Below, one piece after another: positions 36,444-47,834 of a stretch of DNA of 64,000 bases. Position 1 is the first letter of the stretch. Each line of letters opens with the position of its first letter. Source of the DNA: Mesostigma viride (Eukaryota; Streptophyta; Mesostigmatophyceae; Mesostigmatales; Mesostigmataceae). A program made the translations under genes and the position numbers. The stretch spans positions 41,001-105,000 of the forward strand of contig RPFO01001106.1 of assembly GCA_009746045.1 (NCBI GenBank), in the 5' to 3' direction. The notes under the pieces are model-generated. The model ran no database searches and had not been told where the DNA came from. It worked only from the letters and a program-made list of their open reading frames with translations.

Positions 36444-38708
36444 ATGGCACCGTCAGTAACAAGCATAATTAGACGGACACAGGACTGCCCAGAAGCCAAA
36501 CTGCACCTGCTCCCATGTTGTATACAGCACAATGGAGATGCAGCCGTTTCCAGGTTTTTCCATCCTCGCCCAACAGGTAAGCAGGGCTCCACTCGCCATA
36601 TAATAGAAATCATCACATGGCAACTAATGTACGCTCGCCTCACGTTGAGAGGCAACAAAGCACGAACAAGTGCTATGGAGGCCTCTTAGAGCGGGGAATG
36701 TTGTTATGCAGCCAGCCATCCTCATCCGCGTAAGCAGCCCCACCGTCGAATATGCAGTTCCTTCCATGGATGGCAACCTAAGCCCCGCCCCTCCGATCTC
36801 ATCTAATTATAACATAGGAATCGTGTACCAATACGGTACCACAGCAATGCTACGATGTGGAGCGCTCCTCCATCTCTGGGTTGACTGATCTTGGCCAAGC
36901 CGAGACGCATGGAGATGATATATGGTAGAGAACGTAACGGCGATGCCACGCTTTTGGTGTCGGATGCTAGCGAACGTAATGGTCATGCCACGCTTTTGGT
37001 GGCGGATGCTAGCGAACATAACGGTCCTGCCACGCTCTTAGAATTTCCAGTGGGGCTTGCCATCAACCCACAAATCGCAGAGAACTGTCCCTCGCTCGCC
37101 AGAAGTTGTCCCTACTTGTTGACTCCCTCTCCCTCCCGTGAATCGACGTGAGGGCCATTCCCCACTACAACCCACCCATGTCCTCCTCAGGCAAGATCGC
37201 GCAGCCAGCGTTCACAAGCATGCTATTCAAAAAGAGACCTAGATAAGGTTGGGACGTGCAGTCAACACGCCACTTTGTCGATCCCTGCTGTGCTGCTACC
37301 ATGTGCCTGCGGCTGCAGGTGAGCTCGTGGAGGGAATCGCCATCGAGGAGGCGGCGTTTAGAGGGCGGGCACTGAGCGGGAGCAGTATTCTACTCCCGGA
37401 CACCTACGAAGGTAAGCAGCATCTTCTAGGTTTTCTCCTGGCGTCTCGGCCTCTGTAGCCTCATGCTTTATTTCATCTTCTGGTAAACCCTTCGTCTTGG
37501 CTTGGAGAGCCACCCCTTCCCTCCCCCCCCCTTCCCCCCCCCCCGCGCCCCCTCTCCCCCCCCCCCACAAGGCCATTCGCGCGTAAAGTTGCACCATGTT
37601 CCAGTACGTACAGTCGAGTGACAGTTTGCATGATCGATGGGTATCAGTTTTGCCAACGGCAATTCGTACCAGTCTAACCAACAGCCATTTGTATCTGTTT
37701 AACGAAAAGCTATTTGTATTTGTTCAACCAAAAACCATTTCTATCTGTTTAGCCAAACATGTCAGGAGAGCGTGACTGCAGGGGATCCCAAGCATCTTCC
37801 CGCAAAGAGCACTGCCTGCTCCGTCTCCAGCCCCTTATCCGTTGATCTACCCCCACACAAAGTAGCGTCGCAACCTCCCTCTCCCCCCCCCCAACCAACT
37901 CATGTCCTTCCTGCAGTCCACTTCTGCAGGCCCTAAGGTTCCTGCCGTGGTGATGGAACGTGGGCGCGACAACAAACACACACCGACGTAAATTAAATTA
38001 AATTAAATTAAATTGGAGCATAGAGACTCGGAGTCACACCGACGTAGGTAACGCAATACTCTGGCAGTGGGTGGTTATCATATGGGCGGTGATCGTGTGG
38101 GTATTTTTTGTGTGGGTGGTTATCATATGGGCGGTGATCGTGTGGGTAGTTATGGTGTGGGTGGTTATCATATGGGCGGTGATCGTGTGGGTAGTTATGG
38201 TGTGGGTGGTTATCATATGGGTGGTAATCGTGTGGGTAGTTATGGTGTGGGTGGTTATCATGACACTAAATACCTCAAACCTTCCATGCCATCCTGGTCG
38301 CTGCGTGGGGTGTGTTGTGGATTGTTATCCTGACACGCCACACACCCCGTCCATTGTCATGCCATCCTGGTCACCGTGACCGCCCTCGCTGCGTTGTCGG
38401 ATTTGGCAGGCCTCGTGCTGGAGAGGGAGTCTGCCAGGGCCGTGCCAGCTGGCGGCAGCAAGAGCAACGGCAACGGTGCCGCTGCCACGGTGGGCGACGG
38501 CGGCGCGCTGAGCCACGACCTGCATGACCGCGAGCACTGGGTGGCGGCCCGCCGGTTCGGACAGTTCTCGTATTGGAATCGAGAGACGGTGCCGACGCAG
38601 GGGGATCTGCTTCGGCGCGCGCTGCACCTGCTGGATGTGGCCGCCAGGGTGAGTGCAAGGGACAAAGGCGGTTTTTATGAAAAGTCCACAGTACACGCTG
38701 GGGAATAA
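36444..38708 (+). CDS. RNASEH2C: Ribonuclease H2 subunit C
   Basis: A non-catalytic subunit of the nuclear RNase H2 heterotrimer, which removes ribonucleotides from DNA and cleaves RNA-DNA hybrids; subunits B and C form the scaffold. Exons 36444-36576, 37319-37411 and 38410-38708 keep phase and give 174 aa, close to the about 164 aa of the human protein. Family signatures are in order: LLPCCIQHNGDAAVSRFFHP (LPC...VSRFF), then EEAAFRGRALSGSSILLPDT (FRGRxLxG), then HWVAARRFGQFSYWNRETVP (the F..W..E..P block). The ATG at 36444 was chosen; an in-frame ATG at 36405 is possible. The last exon is read through a possible donor at 38649 (GTGAGT) to TAA at 38708. If that donor is used, a short extra exon downstream would replace the final 20 residues. 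No subunit A or B gene is nearby. Confidence 0.85.
36895..37035. repeat. About 43-bp repeat, three copies
   Basis: The unit is AACGTAATGGTCATGCCACG followed by CTTTTGGTGGCGGATGCTAGCG. First intron of the RNase H2C gene. Confidence 0.88.
37605..37760. repeat. About 33-bp diverged repeat, four to five copies
   Basis: The unit pattern is CAATTCGTACCAGTCTAACCA or CATTTGTATCTGTTTAACGA. Second intron of the RNase H2C gene; a C-rich tract precedes it at 37520-37566. Confidence 0.75.
38070..38263. repeat. 45-bp tandem repeat, four copies
   Basis: The unit is GGTTATCATATGGGCGGTGA followed by TCGTGTGGGTAGTTATGGTGTGGGT. Second intron of the RNase H2C gene. A 25-bp AAATTAAATTAAATT tract lies at 37992-38015. 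Confidence 0.93.
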
Positions 38709-39635
38709 GGCAGTGTGGCTGTCATGGTAAGTGTTTGTACATATACCGTGCGTCAAAAAATAGGTGTCTCAATTACAATAATAATGTATACAATAATTAT
38801 GTACCCGTGCATGTATGATCCTGTCAAGCCACATTCTGCACAGGAATGCGGGAGAGGGCTTTGTAGCCTGCGAGGAATGCCGCCCGGGTTATGAAAACTT
38901 GAGGTAGCGGACGAGTGCCCCCTGGACGTATGGAATCTGGTTCCTTTTGGGGGTGGCCTCCGCAAAGCCTAGTGAGAGTCACAGGATGAGTATGGGCCGC
39001 GAGGAGGATGAGATCCTTTTCTGCGCCCCCCATTTTCATCTTCTGCGCGGGTGAATTCGCCTTGGTGTGGTGGTGGGGTGGTGGTGGCCACAACGCGACA
39101 GGGGAGGGGAGGATGGCCAGGGGTTTTCATGGAGGGGGCATCACAGACACAGGCTTCTCTGGGGCAGCTTGTGTTGGATGCATCCTTTTTGTCGTGTTGG
39201 CCAAGCCTGTGTCTCGGATCATGCGTGGTGAGTTACGAGCTGTTGTAATGGGCTTTATTCGGCTTGCCAACATGTTGTTCACCCGCTACGTAGTTCAGGG
39301 TTTACAGCTTTTTTCTTTCCGGGCTGACCCCAGAATGGCTGGACAGAATAAGGTTGCAGCAACTGCCATGATTCCGCCACAATCAGAGGGCACGCTGTGA
39401 TATGACAAGCCAATCCACCAGGCATCTTTGTCATGGGGTTGTGAGCAGATGTTAACTATGGCTGGCGTACTTCCAGTTCCCTTGTCGACAAGTTCTCATG
39501 ACCACTGCGGCCAGCTTGGCCTTCATGGATTTGTGGTCATTCTGGTGGAAGCACGTGCAGTAATGTCTTTGCAGCATCTCACAACAATGAGCATGGAGGC
39601 TTTTGAACTCCGATAACCCTAATTATCGCAACGAA
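38709..39635. other. Intergenic region downstream of RNase H2C
   Basis: No gene could be supported. Open frames are short, lack splice partners and match no family I know. It may contain the RNase H2C 3' UTR or a last short exon. Confidence 0.4.
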
Positions 39636-39639
39636 GTGC

Positions 39640-40168
39640 GCTGAACCGGTCGGGGTCCAGTTGCGGGGTCCAGTGGGGGGGTTGGTGGGCGGGGCGTGGT
39701 CGGCGGGCGGGGTGAGGGGGCTGGCCCCAGTGCGGCGGTCGTCGGGCGGGGTGGGGGGGCGGCTAGCCGCGCCGGGTTGATCAAGGGTCCGGCCCCCCCA
39801 GCGGGTCGCCTCACCCGAGATCGCTCAGCCGGACTGCCTTCCGGACATGGACATCTTCCGTCACGTTGTGGTCTCGAATCCGCATACTAGGGAGGCCGAA
39901 AGACATGCTTTTCCTCTTTCGTTGGAGGTACGCCTCCCTGGTATGCGGATTCGAGACCACGACGCGACGGAAGATGTCCATGTCCGGAAGGAAGTCCGGC
40001 TGAGCGATCTCGGGTGAGACGACCCGCCGGGGGGCCGGACCCTTGATCAACCCGGCGCGGCTAGCCGACCCCCCACCCCGCCCGACCGCCGCACCGGGGC
40101 CAGCCCCCTCACCCCGCCCGCCGCCCACCGCACTGGGGCGAGCCCCCTCACCCCGCCCGCCACTCCCC
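39640..40168. mobile_element. Fold-back element: two about 200-bp inverted arms
   Basis: The left arm (about 39690-39898) and right arm (about 39920-40145) are reverse complements with few mismatches. Paired anchors are TTGATCAAGGGTCCGGCCCC with its complement at about 40033, GATCGCTCAGCCGGACT with its complement near 40000, GGACATGGACATCTTCCGTC near 39844 with its complement at 39970, and CGAATCCGCATACTAGGGAG with its complement at 39931. The loop is only about 25 bp. The outer arms are GGCGGGGTGAGGGGGCTGG repeats. No transposase is present, so it is a non-autonomous fold-back or MITE-like element. Confidence 0.88.
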
Positions 40169-40592
40169 CACTGGTTAGGTGCCATGTGCAAATGGTGGCA
40201 GCACTTCCCATATAACAAATGAGGCTAGGTACCACGTTAAAATTTTGACAGCATTTTCTGTATAAAAAATGAGGTTAGGTGCCATGTGCAAATGGTGGCA
40301 TCACTTCCCATATAACAAATGAGGCTAGGTACCACATTAAAATTTTGACAGCGTTTTCCGTATAAAAAATGAGGTTAGGTGCCATGTGCAAATGGTGGCA
40401 TCACTTCCCATGTAACAAATGAGGCTAGGTACCACATTAAAATTTTGACAGTATTTTCCGTAAAAAAAATGAGGGTTAGGTGCCATGTGCAAATGGTGGC
40501 ATCACTTCCCATATAACAAATGAGGCTAGGTACCACATTAAAATTTTGACAACATTTTCCCTATAAAAAATGAGGTTAGGTGCCATGTGCAT
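40166..40592. repeat. About 98-bp tandem repeat, four and a half copies
   Basis: The unit starts GGTTAGGTGCCATGTGCAAA and includes CTTCCCATATAACAAATGAG and TACCACATTAAAATTTTGAC. It abuts the right arm of the fold-back element. Confidence 0.93.
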
Positions 40593-41535
40593 GTTATGCC
40601 TGTGACTTTGAATAGGGGGCTCATTTTCAACGCTTCTTCTGATGTGTTTCTGTGTTCCCTGGCCACCTCCTCCATGTGTTCTGTTCACAGATGCAAATGC
40701 CGGTCAGCCCAGCAACAGTGCTTGAGCGTGTCGAGAAAAATCGGGCTCGATAATTATATCAAGCGAGACAACTATTCCTGGACGCATGGCGATCCAACGT
40801 TGTCGAAGGACTAGGGTAGTTTTCTGAGAGGAAAGACGCGAAGACCACGGGAGCCGTGTGGTTATCTGTAGGAAGACCTGCATGGAGGGAGACACGTGGT
40901 AACAAACCAAAAGGGTTTCTAGAAAAAAACCAAAACTAAGAAGGAAAAAGAGAGCACACGCACGAAGTAAGAAGGTATAATTTTAAAGGGAAAATAGGTA
41001 GAATTTGAAAGGTTCATCATCCTGAACGACTCGAACACGTCGCGGACAAGATAACGGCAGGCTCGAGCTACCATGGTCCGGATTCTCCCGATTTCTAGCC
41101 TGCGCTAGTTGTCTCCTTGATAATTTTAAAGGGAATATAATAATAAAATAAAATAGAATAAAAGAAAATAAAAGAAAGGAAGAAAGAAAAGAAAAGAAAA
41201 GAAAATGATAATAACAATAATAAATAAATAAAAAGTAATTAATTAATTTTAAAATTAATTAATAGACACGTGACATAAAATAAACAACTAAGGTTAAGTT
41301 CCAGCTTAGCCTTAATTGTTTAATTAATTTTTGTGAGAGTTTATGGGGAAAAAAATAAACAAAAAAATTTCAAGTTATCGTGCCGACCTATGAATTTTTC
41401 ATAATAAGTGAAAAATTCGGTGAAAGCTTGTTATTCGCACCAATTAATTAATTAATAGACACGTGACTGCGTCACGTGAGCATAAGTCCTCAGTGGGAGG
41501 GTTATTCGCACCAAGAGTGGTAATATAATAAGCAT
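40593..41535. other. AT-rich intergenic region
   Basis: AT-rich from about 40920, with A/G-rich AAAGAAAGGAAG and TTAATTAATT tracts and a CACGTGACTGCGTCACGTG palindrome at about 41461. The phrase CTAGCCTGCGCTAGTTGTCTCCTTGATA (41097-41125) recurs almost exactly at 63942-63968, so a dispersed repeat is involved. No gene. Confidence 0.6.
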
Positions 41536-43543
41536 AATAATCATATGATGGCAGCCACGAGCCACGAGCCACGAGGTAGCCATGGCTGACGGCGGCGCTC
41601 ATAACTTTCACGTTTGAGCACCGAATTTAGTCGTGAATATCACAATCGCTTCGTCTTTCTAAGACGCACATGCTGATATAATTTTCCGACGCTATTACGC
41701 AATATACGATGAGCAAACGCCCATCGACGCAACGCAGCCTGACGGCTGCGCTCGGCAATGAAAATACGTCTGCAGCTCCGGCTGCAGCTTCGCCATCAGG
41801 GCCGGAAGGCAGTGGTGACACTAGTCGCGCACTGGTGGCCGCCCAGAACCCTCCCGGGCTTCCTGCCTCGCCATCGGCCTCGCCAGAACCTAAACGCAGC
41901 CGCTCATCCTTTCCACGCGAACCGCGTTTCAAGTACTTCTCCTTCCATGCCGACGATCACGACTGGTTCAACAACATTTCTCCGGTCATGGCTATGAAAT
42001 GCATTTTCTTCGGGGACTACGCCTCGCTTCTTGAGCTGTGCATCTACTTTCACAGCATCCGTCGCCTACTGGAATTTGACGGCCGTAATTTTACACAGAG
42101 CCGCGAACTGCTGCTGACGGGCTTGTACCCCCGGCCCGAGCTTCAGCACATGATTCTTTGTTCCCTGCTGACGAAGTCTGACGGCGAGATCTTGGCCCCC
42201 ACCATCTCCGCAGCCACATACCGCTCCATCCTCACGGAAGCCTTTCAGCAGCACGTGACCCCCCTTGCCGCAGATGTGGCGGCTATGGGCGGCACGCTGG
42301 CTACTGAGCTCCCTCACATTTCCACCACCGTCACCTCCACCTCCACCCTCCTCACCTCCACCTCCACTGCCACCTCCACCTCCACCGCCGACATCAAAGC
42401 CCAGCTCCTCGACATCGACCAGCGTCTTAAGAACAATGCCATCGCTATCGAGGTCCTGCAGAACACCGCAGGCCTCACCGCCCAGGCAGTGAAGGACATT
42501 GCCGCCAAGCCAGCCCCGGCTGGCCTGGCCGGCGATGCTCCTCCCATCACCACCTGGGCGGACATGCTTAAGCAACACACCACCTCCACCACCTCCGCTG
42601 TCGCAGCCCAGCTTCAACGGCAGACGCTTGACCTCCGCGAGGAGGCCGAGCTCGCCAAGCGCAGCCTCAACGTCATTGTCAAGAATCTCAAGATGGAGGA
42701 AGGTGAGAATTCCGAGAAGCTTGCGCGTGCCTTTGAGAGAGAAATCCTTGATCGCATGGGCCTTACTGGTGAGATCGAGCTGGCCGCCCACCGCCTTCCC
42801 CGCGCGCGGGGTAAGGCAGGGCCGCCCCCGCTCCTTCTCACCTTTAAGACCCCGGCGGACAAGATTTCTTTTCTCAGACGCCGCAAGCGGCTCGAGAAGA
42901 CTCTCTTCACCCTTGACGACGACTTGACCCTGGCGCAGCAACAACGGCGACGGGAGCTATGGCCGACCTACCTCCAGCTCCGGCAGACCAAGGCGGGGCA
43001 GCCGGTGTACTGGAAGGGGGCGGCCATCTACGTCGGCCACAAGCCCTGGCAGGCGACCCCCGCGGCCCCAGCGACCCCAGACGCTCCAGTTTAGGGGAAT
43101 ACAGCAGTAGTGTAGAATAGATAGACCGTGGCCATGTACATGTACGCCTCCTAGAGGCCCTATCCCAGCTAAGCCACGCGCTTTATTTAATCATGTACAT
43201 GTGTGCCTATGATGAGCCACACTCCAGATGCTGCCTAGCTTTATTTAGTTATGCTATGCCATGCAGAGAGATGCTCTCTGTAGAGAAGCTATGTCCTAGC
43301 TCTTGTATAGCCATGATGATCTTCCCCACCTATGACAGGCTCCCCTTCGCTGGGTGTTGCCTGAAACTCTGGGTGGTGCAGGTGCCCTAGTGCCCCTAGA
43401 GCAAGTGTTGTTTACATTCCCACCCTTGCAGGAAGTAGCTTAGAATGTATGATAGGCCATATGCCCCTTCTCTGGGCTATGTGCTACATATACTCCCAAC
43501 GGAGTTATGTTACAATTCAATTCAATTCAATTCAATAATCATA
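41536..43543 (+). mobile_element. Complete ORF1-only non-LTR element (copy H1) with 10-bp TSD
   Basis: The element spans 41546-43533 (1988 bp), between direct repeats AATAATCATA at 41536-41545 and 43534-43543. The 5' region carries CACGAGCCACGAGGTAGCCA and a conserved 130-bp leader. A single intact frame is at 41709-43094. The 3' UTR ends with ACTCCCAACGGAGT (hairpin) and (AATTC)n. No endonuclease or reverse-transcriptase frame is present. Other copies lie at 44036-46107, 46140-47800 and 60351-62292, with fragments at 43640-43960 and 48735-48802. Confidence 0.88.
41709..43094 (+). CDS. ORF1-type RNA-binding protein of element H1 (461 aa)
   Basis: Probably a nucleic-acid chaperone that coats the element's RNA, as LINE ORF1 proteins do. 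Residues 1-80 are Ser/Ala/Pro-rich with a basic KRSR patch. Residues 85-185 look globular. Residues 190-300 are Thr/Ser-rich, then helical coiled-coil (LLDIDQRLKNNAIAIEVLQN). Residues 310-445 resemble the RRM plus C-terminal domain of L1-like ORF1p: SLNVIVKNLKMEEGENSEKL, AHRLPRARGKAGPPPLLLTF, FLRRRKRLEKTLFTLDDDLT and a final PVYWKGAAIYVGHKPW. The frame is intact from ATG to TAG, 163 bp after the element's 5' end. No RT, endonuclease or zinc knuckle is present. Family assignment rests on domain order. Confidence 0.78.
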   Translation: MSKRPSTQRSLTAALGNENTSAAPAAASPSGPEGSGDTSRALVAAQNPPGLPASPSASPEPKRSRSSFPREPRFKYFSFHADDHDWFNNISPVMAMKCIFFGDYASLLELCIYFHSIRRLLEFDGRNFTQSRELLLTGLYPRPELQHMILCSLLTKSDGEILAPTISAATYRSILTEAFQQHVTPLAADVAAMGGTLATELPHISTTVTSTSTLLTSTSTATSTSTADIKAQLLDIDQRLKNNAIAIEVLQNTAGLTAQAVKDIAAKPAPAGLAGDAPPITTWADMLKQHTTSTTSAVAAQLQRQTLDLREEAELAKRSLNVIVKNLKMEEGENSEKLARAFEREILDRMGLTGEIELAAHRLPRARGKAGPPPLLLTFKTPADKISFLRRRKRLEKTLFTLDDDLTLAQQQRRRELWPTYLQLRQTKAGQPVYWKGAAIYVGHKPWQATPAAPATPDAPV

Positions 43544-44035
43544 ACCCCTCATTGGTTCCATTTAAAGCCGATAAGTTGGCTGCAAAATGCTAAATTTGCA
43601 AACCACCCCACAGCCAACCTACCATGCAACATCCAATGAACTAGGAACATAACTCCGTTGGGAGTAAATGTAGCACAACATATCCCAGAGAAGGGGCATA
43701 TGGCTTTTAATACATTCTAAGCTACTTCCCGCAAGGGTGGGAATGTAAACGACACTTGCTCGAGGTGCACCGCACCGTACCCTGAGGGCACCTGCACCCC
43801 CATGATCTATCAAGCTATACCCAGCTAAGGGGGAGCCTGTCATGGTGAGGGAAGATCAACGTGGCGTTCCAAAAGCTAAGGCACGTATCGATACAAAAGC
43901 TAAGGCATGGCTTCTCATCAGAGAGTGACTCTCTGTATAGGCAGGGCTGAGCTAATTCTTCATGCAACATCCATGGCTGGCCATTAGGTTCCGATCATTG
44001 AGAGTCACAGGTTACGTATACTGTAACTTTTGGTA
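43544..44035 (-). mobile_element. 3'-end fragment of an ORF1-only element (minus strand)
   Basis: ACATAACTCCGTTGGGAGTA at about 43648, followed by GGGGCATATGGCTTTTAATA, GCAAGGGTGGGAATGTAAAC and GGGGAGCCTGTCATGGTGAG, matches the reverse complement of the H1 3' UTR. It is 5'-truncated at about 43960 and lacks the ORF. Confidence 0.75.
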
Positions 44036-46107
44036 GCCATGGCTGACGGCGGAGCTCATAACTTTCACGTTTGAGCACCGAATTCAGCCGTGAATATCAC
44101 TATCGCTTCGTCTTTCTAAGACGCACATACATGCTGATATAATTTTCCGAATCTATTACGCAACTTACATGACGAGCAAACGCTCCTCGACGCAACGCAG
44201 TTTGGCGGCTGCGCCGGGCAATGAAAATACGTCTGCAGCTCAGGCTGCAGCTTCGCCATCAGGTCCGGCAGGCAGCGGTGACACTAGTCGTGCACTGGTG
44301 GTCGATCGCCCAGCAACCTCCCGGGCTCACTGTCTCGCCATCGGCATCGCCTGACCCTAAACGCACCCGCTCAGCCGACCAAACAGTTCTGAGGGTCTTC
44401 ACGCCCCTCAGAACCGAGCTTTCGGCCCCGGCCTTTCATGGTCGATGATTACGACTAGACCAACATGCCTCCGACCGATGCTATGACATGCATCTTCTTC
44501 AGGGTCTACGCTTCGCTTTACGACCTGTGCCTCCATCGATCTCCACGACAACAATCGCCTCATCACCCCGCGAGCGGCAGCCGCTGGCGCAACCTCAGCC
44601 TGCTGCCCGGATACACCCGCCCTGAACTCCAGCAGGCCATTCTCAACTCCCTTCTCCAGCGCTCCGATGGCGAGATCTGGGCTCCATCCATCTCCGCCCC
44701 CACACTTCGTTCCATCCTTACGGAAGCCTTTCAGCAGCACGTGACTGACCCCCCTTGCCGCCGATGTGGCAGCAATGGGCGGCACGCTGCATGGCTACTG
44801 AACTTCCTCACCTTTCCACCACCGCCGCCTCCACCTCCACTGCCATTTCCGCCTCCACTGCCGACATCACATGCAGCCCAGCTCCTCGATCTCGACCAAC
44901 GCCTTAAATAAAGCCACCGCCACCGCCCTTGAGTGCTTGCATGACGCACCGCCGGCCTCACCGCCCAGGCGGTGAAGGACATCGCTGCCCAGCCGGCACC
45001 TGCTGGCCCGGCCAGTGATGTTCCCTCCACCTGGGCGGACTTACTTAAGCATTGATCATCATACCACCTCCACCACCTCCACCATCGCGGCACAACTCAA
45101 GCAACAAGCGCCCTCGACCTTCGCGAGGAGGCCGAGCTCGACAAGGGCAGCCACAATGTCATCGTCAAGCACTTCGACCAGCCGGCAGGTGGGACCCCGA
45201 CGAGCCTTCTCACGGCATTTAAGCGCGACATTCTTGCCCCCGGCCATGCAACTCACTGGTGAGCTGCAGATGTCGGCCAGTGTCCGCCTCCCCCACGCGG
45301 GGGGTAAGGCTGGCCCGGCACCTGTGCTCCTCACCTTTAAGTACATGGCGGACAAGCTGGCGTTCCTTAAATGCCGCAAGAAGCTCTCGGAGACTCGCTT
45401 CACGCTGGACGACGACTTGACCCTGGCCCAGCAACAGCGGCGACGCGAGCTATGGCCAACCTTAGTACCTTCAGCTCCGGCAGCGCGCAGGGGGGAAGCC
45501 GGTATACTGCTGGAGGGGGGCGGTCATCCACGTTGACCACAAGCCCTGGCAGGCACCTCCTGCCACCTCAGACTAGGGAACATATACCAGTATAGTTGAT
45601 CCAGTATAGTGTACATAGATTAATTAGTCAGGCTTAGCCTAGGTAGCATGTGGCCCACGCGCATGTGCGCCCATAATGGCCCCCATGGATGATCGATGCC
45701 TTCAGTATTTAGCTACGCCATGTCTACAATGGGACCGGCTCCCATGGATGTTGCATGAATTTAGCCATGCTATGCCTATGCAGGGAGTTACTCTCTGCTG
45801 AGATGCCATGTGTACACCAGCTATAGCCTAGCCACATACCTTCCACCCCATATGTCATGCAGGCCTTCTAGGCCCTCTCCTCAATCGCCGCCCTGTGTGC
45901 CTGTGCTTGTTTAGGAGGCATGAACCATCATGGCGGTGCAGGTGCACCTTGTGCACCCAGAGCAGGTGATAATTGTACATGTATCCTCCACCTGCAGGTT
46001 GTCGCCCTGATTGTATTACAAACCCATAGATGCCCCTTTCTCAGGGCTATGTGTTACATATGCTCCCCACGGAGCTATGATTTTAATTAATTAATTAATC
46101 AATGGCC
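44036..46107 (+). pseudogene. Degenerate ORF1-only element (copy H2)
   Basis: The leader matches H1 (GCCATGGCTGACGGCGGAGC) and the ATG is at 44169. The reading frame is broken by several indels: frames at 44169-44354, 44465-44911 and 45015-45592 each carry successive parts of the same protein, including TEAFQQHVT, LDDDLTLAQQQRRRELWPT and KPWQAPP. The 3' end has CTCCCCACGGAGC and TTAATTAATTAATTAA at about 46066-46100. A dead copy arranged tail-to-tail with H3. Confidence 0.8.
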
Positions 46108-46139
46108 ATTATAATAGGCAGGGCGTGGCTAAATTCTTA

Positions 46140-47800
46140 AATGCATCATCCATCCATGGCCATTATGGGCGCACATGCGCTGGCCGGGGCCGCGTGGTAG
46201 GCTAAGCCTTACTAATCTACACTACTGCTATATTTCCTATACTGGCGGGGCCGGGTGCCTGCCAAGGCTTGTGGCCGACGTGGATGACGTCCGCCTTCCA
46301 GTATACCGGCCGGTTCCCCCCCTGCGCTTTGCCGTATCTGGAGGTAGGTCGGCCATATAGCTCACGTCGCCGTTGTTGCTGGGCCAGGGTCAGGTCGTCG
46401 TCCAGCGTGAAGTGAGTCCTCGAGAGCTTCTTGCGGTTTTTAAGAAACAACAGCTTGTCCGCCATGGTGAGGAGCACCGGCGGGGGCCGGGCCAGCCTAG
46501 TTACCCCCCGCGCGGGGGAGGCGGACAGCCGACATCCGCAGCTCACCAGTAATGTGCATGGGGGCAAGAATGTCGCGCTTAAATGCCGTGAGAAGAGTCG
46601 TCGAGTCCTTGAGCACCTGCCGGCTGGTCGAAGTGCTTGACGATGACATTGTGGCTGCGCTGGGTACGGTCGGCCTCCTCGCGCAGGTCGAGGGCGTGTT
46701 GCTTAAGCTGTGCGCCGCGATGGTGGAGGTGGTGGAGGTGGCGTGGTGCTTGAGCAGGTCCGCCCAGGTCTGGGTGGGAGGGGCGTCGTCGCCTGGGCCA
46801 GCGGGGGCTCAGGCTTGGCGGCAATGTCCTTCACCGCCTGGGCGGTGATGCCGGCGGTGTTCTGCATGCACTCGATGGCGATGGGGGACGGGGGTGTCCT
46901 TGCTCGGCGCTGGTCGATGTCGAGAAGCTGGGCCTTGAGGGCAGCGGTGGAGGTGGAGATGGAAGTGGAGGTGGAGGCGAGGAGGGTGGAGGTGGCCAGG
47001 TGACGGTGGTGGAAATGTGAGGGAGCTCAGCAGCCAGCGTGCCCGGCCCATTGCCGCCACATCGGTGGCAAGGGGGGTCACATGCTGCTCGAAAGCTTCC
47101 GGCTTAAGGAGGGTGCGGACGATGGATTCTGTCGCAACGGTGGGGGACGGTGGTGGGGGATCGAGCCCAGATCTCGGCTTCGGAACGCCCGAGGAGGGAG
47201 CAGAGGGCGAGGCGCTGGAGCTTGGGGCGACTGATGCGAAGAACACGCCGGGGAGATCTTCGGCGGGGTTGCAAAGAGTGCCACTATTTGGCCAGCGGCC
47301 GCGGTTGTTGTGGGAGATGAGGTGCGAGCACAGGTCTACAAGCGAGGCGTACGTGCCGGAAAACACGTCTTCCATGAAGACTCCTGCCCAGGCCTCGATG
47401 CCAGTAGCCATATGCGTTGATGTCGAAGGCGATCTCGTCCCGATGCGGCTCGGCAGGGCGACTACGCTTGGGCTCAGGCGAGGCAGATGGCGAAGCAAGC
47501 CCGGGGAGAGGCTGGGCAGCCACCAGTGCGCGACTAGTGTCACCGCTGCCTTCCCGACCTGAGGGCGAGGCTGCAGCCGGATCGCTGCAGACGTATTTGC
47601 ATTCCTGGCGGCTGCGTTGCGTGGATGAGCGTTTGCTCGTCATATTTTGCGTAGCAGCTTCGGAAAATTATATCAGCATGTGCGTCTTAGAAAGACGAAG
47701 CGATTGGGATGTTCACAGCTGAATTCGGTGCTCAAACGTGAAAGTTATGAGCTCCGCCGTCAGCCATGGCTACCTCGTGGCTCGTGGCTCGTGGATATAT
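46140..47800 (-). pseudogene. Degenerate ORF1-only element (copy H3)
   Basis: The leader lies at about 47645-47790 on the minus strand. The start ATG is at 47643 (MTSKRSSTQRS). Frames at 47643-47284, 47543-46809 and 46567-46217 carry consecutive pieces of the ORF1 protein with frameshifts between them. The 3' UTR is cut off at about 46140, facing the 3' end of H2. Confidence 0.78.
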
Positions 47801-47834
47801 AGCACCATGGAAAGATCCTTAAGAATTAATTAAT

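Noticed and set aside
42066-42944. Minus-strand frame of about 290 codons with Gly-rich composition
   Set aside because: Antisense shadow of the ORF1 protein at 41709-43094; the same shadow appears opposite H4.
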